This document shows positions 7,824 to 12,434 of a stretch of DNA of 12,434 nucleotides, piece by piece. The translations under genes were made by a program, and so were the position numbers. A model generated the notes under the pieces. That model worked only from the letters and a program-made list of their open reading frames with translations, did not search any database and was not told the DNA's origin. The stretch's first letter is position 1. Each line of letters begins with the position of its first letter. The stretch is from Pirellulaceae bacterium (GTDB lineage Bacteria; Planctomycetota; Planctomycetia; Pirellulales; Pirellulaceae). Where the stretch lies: contig JASLRF010000193.1 in assembly GCA_030744095.1 (NCBI GenBank), positions 1-12,434 on the forward strand, in the 5' to 3' direction.

Positions 7824-7967
7824 GATCGGATCGATTGGATTGAAGGTGAGAAATAGGAACGCACTGGCTGCCATATTCTCATTGACGAGAAACGCCATTG
7901 CAAGCGCATCGACCGAGCGAGACCTTCGTAGGAGAGGCTGTAAAACGACGCGATGCGACAAGAGGCA

Positions 7968-8639
7968 TTACCGCTGCAGCGTGCCAGTGGCCTGTGGATC
8001 CTGAGCCTGGCGGATGCCTGAATCGGGCGTTTGTCCCGCAATGACTGCATCGTCTGCCTGCCGCCACTTGGCCAGCATGTCGTCAGGGTCCTCGAAGTTT
8101 AAGTACACGACCTGCTCACCAGGCCCCAATTGAGCGCCCATTCCAGCCACGCGCCAACCAGAATCCTGGCGACGAAGCGCCCAGATGATGTCATAGCTGT
8201 TGCCGGCACCGGTTTGTGCCTCGGTCCACGTCGTGTTGACGTGCGCGCCGTTCTTGTGGGCACCCAAATACTCGGGGATGCCGATCTTGAATGTGGCCTC
8301 AGGAGAACCCAACGACCGCACGGCCAGATCACGTTTACGTGTCTCTTCGTACGCGCGGCGTGTTAGCAGCGCTTCGGCGACGCCACTATCGCCGCTCCGC
8401 AACGCGCCAAGAAATGCGGCAACAATCTGATCGGGCGGGGTTTCTTGTGTGAGCCCTGTGGGCAATTGCCGATCAGGGAGATCCTGCCTGACAAAAGTAC
8501 TCAGGTCCGTCTCGACGATTGCGTTCGGCGGGTTGTTGACGTTGGCAGATTCGACGGCAGAATCAGACGCCTGCTGACGACACCCGATCAACCCGTAGCT
8601 CGCCAAGAACACTGCCAGAACTCTAATTGGTCTTTTCAT
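7968..8639 (-). CDS. Lipoprotein of unknown function with possible NTF2-like domain
   Basis: The start was placed at the ATG at 8639 (223 residues) because it creates a lipoprotein signal, MKRPIRVLAVFLASYGLIGC, with the lipobox LIGC and lipidated Cys20, and because GGAAG lies eight bases before it. The frame is open to 8798, but those residues look non-coding. After a Ser/Asn-rich linker come PPDQIVAAFLGALRSGDSGVAEALLTRR and a beta-rich part containing YDIIWALRRQDSGWRVAGM. This order, a helix and then strands ending in a W-R-V strand, resembles SnoaL/NTF2-like accessory domains (inference, no catalytic residues claimed). The last 20 residues (TPDSGIRQAQDPQATGTLQR) look disordered. It lies 144 bases upstream of the TIM-barrel gene and may be a separate unit. 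Confidence 0.75.
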   Translation of the reverse strand: MKRPIRVLAVFLASYGLIGCRQQASDSAVESANVNNPPNAIVETDLSTFVRQDLPDRQLPTGLTQETPPDQIVAAFLGALRSGDSGVAEALLTRRAYEETRKRDLAVRSLGSPEATFKIGIPEYLGAHKNGAHVNTTWTEAQTGAGNSYDIIWALRRQDSGWRVAGMGAQLGPGEQVVYLNFEDPDDMLAKWRQADDAVIAGQTPDSGIRQAQDPQATGTLQR

Positions 8640-8837
8640 CGTCAGACTTCCATGTCTCGAAACAGGCGAACAACTTCCATCGCACGTGGGAACAGAAGTT
8701 TGCCAATATCGCCTGCGCGGGTCAAGGCGAATGAGACAGACGCGAGTTGCGGCGAGTACTGGCGCAGCTAGCAAGCGTGAGACGGGCAGAAAACGCAATG
8801 GGCAGATAGTACGTTCAAACTCTCGCGCCCACAGACG
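8640..8837. other. Intergenic stretch upstream of the lipoprotein gene
   Basis: About 200 bases separate the lipoprotein start from the coding-like tail at 8838. The Shine-Dalgarno GGAAG of the lipoprotein gene is at its left edge. No convincing -10/-35 pair, tRNA or strong hairpin was seen; a TTGACC on the minus strand (near 8724) has no -10 box at a suitable distance. Confidence 0.4.
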
Positions 8838-8960
8838 CTACGGCGCGGCGGTTTCTTCCTTCGTATCGGCGGTTTCGGCTGGTGCGCCGATCGACTTTCG
8901 GAAGTCTGCCTTGGCCGAGGATACCGTGGCGTTCAAACCGACCAGTTTGAGGAAATAGTC
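8838..8960 (-). other. In-frame coding-like tail following the TAG of the GYF-domain gene
   Basis: Directly after the TAG at 8961-8963 the same minus-strand frame stays open for 40 codons, starting DYFLKLVGLN, passing AKADFRKSIGAP and ending TADTKEETAAP, then TAG at 8838-8840. The composition (a hydrophobic start and an acidic Ala/Thr/Glu tail) and the mostly G/C third positions look like the C-terminus of a genuine protein, yet there is no ATG or GTG start in frame; a TTG near its eighth codon lacks a Shine-Dalgarno. It may be the lost end of a formerly 279-residue GYF protein cut by a nonsense mutation, a readthrough extension, a sequencing error, or a relic of another gene. AAATAG-TC-CTATTT (8953-8966) is a perfect inverted repeat spanning the stop. 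Confidence 0.45.
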
Positions 8961-9677
8961 CTATTTCTGTATGGCAAATATTAAGACGACAAATAGAGCG
9001 ACAATCATCAAACCAAGAATCACGATGGCGGCAATTGATTTTCCAGTGGCGGACGATCGCTGACGCGCTACGCGACCGTTCGACTTATCCGTTTTTTTTT
9101 GAATCGACTCGAGGGCAGCAATCGTTTTAGGTTCCGCGCCCATCTGAGCTGGCGTATCGACGGGATCCGTCGGCTGTTCTGGGGATGGAGCCAGCGAAGG
9201 AAAAATGGGGCCGGCGATCTGCCACTCCGCCCATCCTTCGCACCACACCATCGAGTCTGCGCCGACGCGACCTTCTTGCATCCATCGCCGCATCACGTCA
9301 CCCTTTGCCGGTCCGAATTCGCCGCCGGAGGCAGGACGAACGTACCAAACTGCATTGGGCGACGCATCAATTGGATCTCCAACGGTCGGCGCGATCGCCT
9401 CAAATGAAGGTAACGGATCACCGTTGGCGGGCGCATTCGATTTGGCCGCGGCCATACTGGCTGGCGACGCAGCGACTGTCTGTGCCGTGAGGCCCGTGGG
9501 TTTAGTACCAGTGGGCTCAGTATTCGGGCGGATCCTGGGAGCCCCTTCAGGAATTTCGCTTTCCAGCGGAATCTCCCACCGAGCGTCGCAATGCGGGCAG
9601 ATTCCGCGCTTGCCGGCCAAGAACGTCTTCACGTTCATGCGACGACTGCACTCGGGACAATAGAACCGTATGCCCAT
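8961..9677 (-). CDS. Zinc-ribbon, GYF-like domain, C-terminal membrane-anchored protein
   Basis: The start at 9677 gives 238 residues. It opens MGIRFYCPECSRRMNVKTFL, and Cys7, Cys10, Cys27 and Cys30 form two CxxC knuckles of a zinc ribbon. A Pro/Ala-rich linker follows. Residues 111-160 (from WYVRPASGGEFGPAKGDVMR to WAEWQIAGPIF) match the GYF_2/DUF4339 type, normally a protein-interaction module. A Lys/Arg stretch precedes one transmembrane helix (about 214-235, SIAAIVILGLMIVALFVVLI), and the protein ends IQK. This suggests a tail-anchored protein with its soluble domains in the cytoplasm. The frame is open to 9740, but the promoter at 9746-9773 would start RNA near that point, so the internal ATG is preferred. 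A run of nine A in the coding strand (9092-9100) precedes the anchor. Its role is unknown. Confidence 0.82.
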   Translation of the reverse strand: MGIRFYCPECSRRMNVKTFLAGKRGICPHCDARWEIPLESEIPEGAPRIRPNTEPTGTKPTGLTAQTVAASPASMAAAKSNAPANGDPLPSFEAIAPTVGDPIDASPNAVWYVRPASGGEFGPAKGDVMRRWMQEGRVGADSMVWCEGWAEWQIAGPIFPSLAPSPEQPTDPVDTPAQMGAEPKTIAALESIQKKTDKSNGRVARQRSSATGKSIAAIVILGLMIVALFVVLIFAIQK

Positions 9678-9745
9678 GCAAAAAAGCCAGCTCGATCTTG
9701 TGCAACAACGGGGCCGTCCGCAGCGGCGGCAGTTAAGCAAAGTCC

Positions 9746-9773
9746 ATTATACATTGGGAGTTACCGATGTGAA
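9746..9773 (-). promoter_or_regulatory. Sigma-70 type promoter for the GYF-domain gene
   Basis: On the minus strand a perfect TATAAT (9746-9751) is preceded, 16 bases upstream, by TTCACA (9768-9773), five of six matches to the -35 consensus. The predicted RNA start is near 9739, leaving a leader of about 60 bases before the ATG at 9677. It lies in the 190-base gap shared with the divergent ClpP-like gene. It also argues against the longer reading of the GYF gene that begins at 9740. Confidence 0.6.
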
Positions 9774-9867
9774 GATTGGTGATTCTAACCATTCTTGCCA
9801 GGAGAGCCTGCATCGCTGTATCTTCACAGGCTGAACTTCCATTATTCCAGCAGAAAAGGCGAATTCC

Positions 9868-10422
9868 GTGTCAGATGCCGAACCCAATTGTGAAGGCCCA
9901 GTCGAAATTGCCGTGATGGGCGATTTGACGGACAATGTGGCGGACATTGCCGACAAGCTGCTGGGAGTCCCCCAAGGTGGCCCCTGCACGCTGTACTTCG
10001 ATTCGCCCGGTGGCAGCCCATACGCAGCCGTCTCTTTGATGAACCTTGTGATCCTTCGCGAGTTGCAAGCGACAGCGATCGTCACTGGCGAGTGTTCGTC
10101 GGCAGCCTTATGGCCACTGGCCGCCTGCCAGCGACGATTTGTTACCCCTTATAGCGCGTTGCTGTTTCATCCCATGCGATGGCAAAGTGAAGAAAATGTC
10201 CAACTGGCTGAAGCAGCCGAATGGGCGCGCCATTTCGCCCATCTCGAATCACAGATGGACCAACTGCTGGCAGACCTGTTCAACATACCCCTGGACAAAC
10301 TCGTTGCCTGGATGCAACCGGGCCACTATGTGACGGGGACCGAGATCGCGGAATCAGGACTGGCTGAAATACTCGACCCAATCTCAATCGTGATGATGCG
10401 CCGACAAAGTGCTGCCCCATAG
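9868..10422 (+). CDS. ClpP/crotonase-fold serine protease-like protein with altered catalytic triad
   Basis: This 184-residue protein starts at a GTG (9868) with AAAAGG eight bases upstream. It has the ClpP fold: AVMGDLTDN (15-23), YFDSPGGSPYAAVSLM (43-58) equivalent to the YINSPGG strand of ClpP, GECSSAALWPLAAC (74-87) placing Ser78 at the nucleophile position, and LLFHPMRW (98-105) placing His101 at the catalytic histidine. The segment that carries the catalytic Asp in ClpP aligns with QPGHYVTGTEIAESGL (150-165), where Gly152 takes the Asp position. A Ser-His dyad, a rescue by another residue, or loss of activity are all possible. No signal peptide is seen. It is shorter than ClpP (about 195-200) and not the housekeeping clpP. 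It diverges from the GYF-protein gene. Confidence 0.82.
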   Translation: MSDAEPNCEGPVEIAVMGDLTDNVADIADKLLGVPQGGPCTLYFDSPGGSPYAAVSLMNLVILRELQATAIVTGECSSAALWPLAACQRRFVTPYSALLFHPMRWQSEENVQLAEAAEWARHFAHLESQMDQLLADLFNIPLDKLVAWMQPGHYVTGTEIAESGLAEILDPISIVMMRRQSAAP

Positions 10423-10528
10423 GGACGGCGCATGGCGCGATCTGCACCGTTGCACGTAAATCAGCCGCCCGCTAGCAACAGGTTGCCCTTTCGCTGGATC
10501 TCAGTTGGAAATAGCATGTGCGCGCTTC

Positions 10529-10540
10529 AACCGGCCGGTT
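10529..10540. promoter_or_regulatory. Perfect 12-base palindrome upstream of the lipoprotein gene
   Basis: AACCGGCCGGTT reads identically on both strands and lies 46 bases before the GTG start of the lipoprotein gene, in the 163-base gap after the ClpP-like gene. It could bind a dimeric regulator or be chance in GC-rich DNA. No second copy was noticed in the window. Confidence 0.2.
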
Positions 10541-10574
10541 CGAGATGATCAATCGTCAGGCGATTCAATTCGCT

Positions 10575-10579
10575 GGGAG
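10575..10579 (+). promoter_or_regulatory. Shine-Dalgarno site that fixes the lipoprotein start at GTG 10586
   Basis: GGGAG ends six bases before a GTG at 10586. Starting there gives a short basic region (MICNRLR) followed by a clean lipoprotein signal. The longer frame from a TTG at 10505 has no comparable site and would add 27 residues in front of the signal peptide. Confidence 0.6.
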
Positions 10580-10585
10580 CCATCC

Positions 10586-11941
10586 GTGATTTGTAATCGC
10601 CTCCGCATGCTATTGGCGCTGTTCGTCTTGATCGTCGCTGCGTGTGACAAAGCAAAGTCACCCGCCATCGAGTCTGCCGCCGGGCTCCACAAGTATGGTG
10701 CGTTGCCAGGCTTGCGAACTTCGCACCTGCAGGGTCTACACGACGAGCTTGCGCGACTGGAAAGCGAGCGGGCGACGGCTGCTCAGCTGACGGACAGCCG
10801 ATTCACCGTTCCTACTACGTTGAGCCCCGGATCGGAAGCGATCGAACCCCAGAAGAAGGCGGCATCCCTGCAAGCTGTTTTCGAACGGGAACTGCAGGAA
10901 TCACTGCTCAAGCAACTTGACGAGCTTTATCCCGTGGGCCCTTTCGTATTCTCTCCCAGCTCGATGCGAGCCGCAATTCAATTGAAAGACCGCTACGACG
11001 CACAGCGTCAGCGGATTCATCAGATCATCGCCGAACTCGACCGAGGTTTTGGAATTCAACTGACGCGAGGATTGGCCGCGGACACCTCATTTACTGACGT
11101 CGTCACGATCGGCAATCGGCTAGATGCGATCGTAGCGGCCGAATTGTTGAATCGTGACAATCCGTCAGGCGCAACGGTGATCTTGCGAGAGATGACAGCC
11201 GCCATCGAATCTCTGGCAACGGAGAAACACATCGTTCCTCGGATCGCCGCGGTGCACCGACGTGGTGAAGCGTTGCGCGTGATGGAGGCGATCGCGATGC
11301 ACCCCAACGCGACCCTGGAGACCCATCGGCGGCTCGGCACCCTGATCGACGACCAACTAGTCAACTGGCCGGCGGATCAGTTTGCTTGGATTGGCGATCG
11401 GGCGATCGGAATACAAACATATGAGCTGGTTCGCGACGGCTATCTGCTCTCGATTCTGGAACACGACGAACAAAGCAGGCTACGTCGCGAAGTGGGCCTC
11501 GACCGGCTTGCGACGCAAGTCGCGGAAAACGTGGACCAGGACGAGCTGTTTTACTTGCGCGCGATGCGCCAGACCATCGATGCGTGCCAGCGCCCCTATC
11601 ACCAACGCGAGCGTGTATTTCGCGAAGTGAACCGCAAACTGGCTTCGCTGCGCGACTCACTCGCGTATCCGCTGGTGGCGGACTTGATTCTCTGGAAGAA
11701 TGTGCAGGAAGGGCAACGCCTGCAGGCATTGGATCGCGCGCGCTGTGAAGCGTGGTCCATCGCACTGGCGGCCAGTGTCGGCGCGCCGCGACCGGCGTAC
11801 AACATCAATCCGTTGACCGGCAGACGGTACATCATTGACCCGCGACCGGACAAAGTGATCGTGGATGGCATCGACCCGAACAGAGGGGCGTCGCCCATTA
11901 TAATTCCTCGCCAGAACGCCGTACTGAACACGAAGCGGTGA
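10586..11941 (+). CDS. Large, mostly helical lipoprotein of unknown function
   Basis: From the GTG at 10586 this is a 451-residue protein. MICNRLRMLLALFVLIVAAC is a lipoprotein signal with the lipobox VAAC and Cys20 as the lipid site, so it should be anchored in a cell-envelope membrane. The body is rich in Leu, Arg, Glu and Ala with regular helical spacing: a coiled-coil-like stretch (about 46-70, HLQGLHDELARLESERATAAQL), paired helices around 130-260 and a long helical run to about 395. The last 50 residues turn Pro/Gly/Ile-rich (NPLTGRRYIIDPRP, then GASPIIIPRQN), which suggests a small beta end. No catalytic motif was recognised. An ATG seven codons later (10607) is a weaker alternative start. 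It follows the ClpP-like gene by 163 bases on the same strand, and a link between them is unproven. Confidence 0.8.
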   Translation: MICNRLRMLLALFVLIVAACDKAKSPAIESAAGLHKYGALPGLRTSHLQGLHDELARLESERATAAQLTDSRFTVPTTLSPGSEAIEPQKKAASLQAVFERELQESLLKQLDELYPVGPFVFSPSSMRAAIQLKDRYDAQRQRIHQIIAELDRGFGIQLTRGLAADTSFTDVVTIGNRLDAIVAAELLNRDNPSGATVILREMTAAIESLATEKHIVPRIAAVHRRGEALRVMEAIAMHPNATLETHRRLGTLIDDQLVNWPADQFAWIGDRAIGIQTYELVRDGYLLSILEHDEQSRLRREVGLDRLATQVAENVDQDELFYLRAMRQTIDACQRPYHQRERVFREVNRKLASLRDSLAYPLVADLILWKNVQEGQRLQALDRARCEAWSIALAASVGAPRPAYNINPLTGRRYIIDPRPDKVIVDGIDPNRGASPIIIPRQNAVLNTKR

Positions 11942-12160
11942 GGATTTCAGTCAACGTCGCAGCAGCGGGCGATTCTTCCTTCGGGTCAGACGTTGTTTGC
12001 GGTTTTCAGTGCTGTTGTGAGAATTGTTCGAACCATCATGCGTGGAGCGCATAATGGGATGGCGTTAGCCCGGATTATTCACGTACAGACATGCAAATGA
12101 CATAAAGCATTCAATGAAAGGGAGTTGCGGTCATCTTGCCTAAAACACCGCGCAAAATCG
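11942..12160. other. Intergenic stretch after the large lipoprotein gene
   Basis: No gene was recognised. There is a small hairpin, ATGCG-TGGAG-CGCAT (12038-12052), without a T-tract. TAGCCCG occurs at 12066 and again at 12170, where it starts the repeat described next, so the repeat-derived region may begin near 12060. A 20-codon frame from the ATG at 12038 lacks a Shine-Dalgarno and is not called. Confidence 0.4.
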
Positions 12161-12177
12161 AACCCACACTAGCCCGA

Positions 12178-12217
12178 CGCGCGAGCGAGGGAGTCACGCG
12201 TTTCCCTCGCTCGCGCG
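12178..12217. repeat. Large palindromic hairpin, 15-bp perfect stem
   Basis: CGCGCGAGCGAGGGA (12178-12192) pairs perfectly with TCCCTCGCTCGCGCG (12203-12217) around a ten-base loop. The left arm is preceded by ACTAGCCCGA (12168-12177), which has no partner on the right. From memory, TAGCCCGACGCG...GAGCGAGGGA hairpins are dispersed intergenic repeats in planctomycete genomes, which often give spurious ORFs containing ARRASEG; that frame is present here on both strands. It could act as an RNA 3' end or be a REP-like element. No T-tract follows. Confidence 0.75.
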
Positions 12218-12263
12218 CTTTAAAGTTGCCTATTTCAACTGTTGGCCGAAGGCCTCCTGTCAA

Positions 12264-12287
12264 CGTAGCCTGGGGCATCGCCCCAGG
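12264..12287 (+). repeat. Element B of the palindrome array, direct copy
   Basis: CGTAG followed by CCTGGGGC-ATC-GCCCCAGG, the G/C-rich part forming an 8-bp stem with a three-base loop. It is identical over 24 bases to the inverted copy at 12390-12413, including the CGTAG flank that is not part of the hairpin. Confidence 0.85.
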
Positions 12288-12389
12288 GAGGTTAAAAAAC
12301 ACCGTTCTATTGGCCACAGGCCATGTTCACACGACCTTCGCCACCGATGATTATGGCCTTCGGCCAAACACGACCAACTGCTTACGATT

Positions 12390-12413
12390 CCTGGGGCGAT
12401 GCCCCAGGCTACG
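12390..12413 (-). repeat. Element B of the palindrome array, inverted copy
   Basis: The reverse complement matches 12264-12287 without a mismatch over 24 bases. The two copies, 102 bases apart, could also pair with each other to form one long-range stem that competes with the local hairpins. Confidence 0.85.
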
Positions 12414-12434
12414 GTGATTGATGGCCGTTGGCCA

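Larger units (their letters stand above)
12242..12434. repeat. Mirror-symmetric array of short palindromes, A-B-A | A'-B'-A'
   Basis: Six short hairpins, each with a three-base loop, occur here. Element A is TTGGCC-NNN-GGCCAT: 12242-12256 (loop GAA, last bases TC not AT), 12310-12324 (loop ACA), then inverted at 12353-12367 (loop TTC) and 12421-12434 (loop GTT, cut by the window edge). Element B has the core CCTGGGGC-ATC-GCCCCAGG and is present directly at 12264-12287 and inverted at 12390-12413, identical over 24 bases. The midpoints of all three pairs coincide at 12338.5. Spacer lengths agree between the halves (9 bases after the A core, 22 bases after B), while spacer sequences differ. The block is probably non-coding and may continue beyond the window. 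Confidence 0.85.

Noticed and set aside
7824..7961. N-terminal extension of the TIM-barrel protein by 46 residues
   Set aside because: It would place a twin-arginine signal in the interior of the protein; the ATG at 7823 gives a standard Tat signal.
8640..8798. N-terminal extension of the small lipoprotein by 53 residues
   Set aside because: The internal ATG has a good Shine-Dalgarno and an immediate lipobox signal; the extension is Arg/Cys-rich and looks non-coding.
8686..8958. A 90-codon + strand frame in the gap upstream of the lipoprotein gene
   Set aside because: It is Arg/Ser-rich, without a domain or Shine-Dalgarno, and its second half is antisense to the better coding-like tail at 8838-8960.
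9678..9740. N-terminal extension of the GYF protein by 21 residues
   Set aside because: The predicted RNA start from the TATAAT promoter is at about 9739, and MGIRFYCPEC is the natural start of the zinc ribbon.
12111..12417. Open frames on both strands over the repeat block (containing TLARRASEG and similar phrases)
   Set aside because: They are translations of the palindromic repeats; the same phrase appears on opposite strands because the DNA is self-complementary.

Overview
The window looks like chromosomal DNA from a planctomycete, probably of the Pirellulales/Rhodopirellula type. This is inferred from gene content, not from a marker gene. The pointers are an exported S1 sulfatase next to a Tat-exported TIM-barrel sugar isomerase/epimerase-like protein and a Gfo/Idh/MocA oxidoreductase, a zinc-ribbon plus GYF-like membrane protein, a CehA/McbA metallohydrolase, two lipoproteins I cannot place, and a palindromic intergenic repeat block of a kind I associate with planctomycete genomes. 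No phage, transposase, CRISPR array, rRNA or tRNA was seen.

Layout, left to right. Bases 1-144 are the C-terminal end of a primary-type sigma-70 factor (+ strand). A short hairpin separates it from a convergent two-gene minus-strand unit, metF (5,10-methylenetetrahydrofolate reductase) followed by a secreted CehA/McbA-type metallohydrolase, joined by a 4-base ATGA overlap. A roughly 500-base gap upstream of metF holds a likely unlisted small + strand gene (about 2907-3041) and a hairpin-rich stretch (3075-3119) just before a membrane-anchored diguanylate cyclase (3220-4269).

Convergent to the cyclase is a minus-strand cluster read from right to left: TIM-barrel protein (7823 to 6891), sulfatase (6805 to 5357) and oxidoreductase (5360 to 4335), the last two overlapping by ATGA. 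Together they suggest desulfation and processing of a sulfated or modified sugar; the substrate is unknown. Upstream on the same strand lie a small lipoprotein gene (8639 to 7968) and a zinc-ribbon/GYF/C-terminal-membrane-anchor gene (9677 to 8961). The latter has a near-consensus sigma-70 promoter at 9746-9773 and is followed, in frame after its TAG, by a 40-codon coding-like tail.

On the + strand, divergent from the GYF gene, are a ClpP-like protein lacking the usual catalytic Asp (9868-10422) and a 451-residue helical lipoprotein (10586-11941). The last 490 bases carry no convincing gene. They hold a 15-bp perfect-stem hairpin and then a block of three-base-loop palindromes in the order A-B-A | A'-B'-A', mirror-symmetric to the base around position 12338.5. 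This is the most unusual structure in the window.
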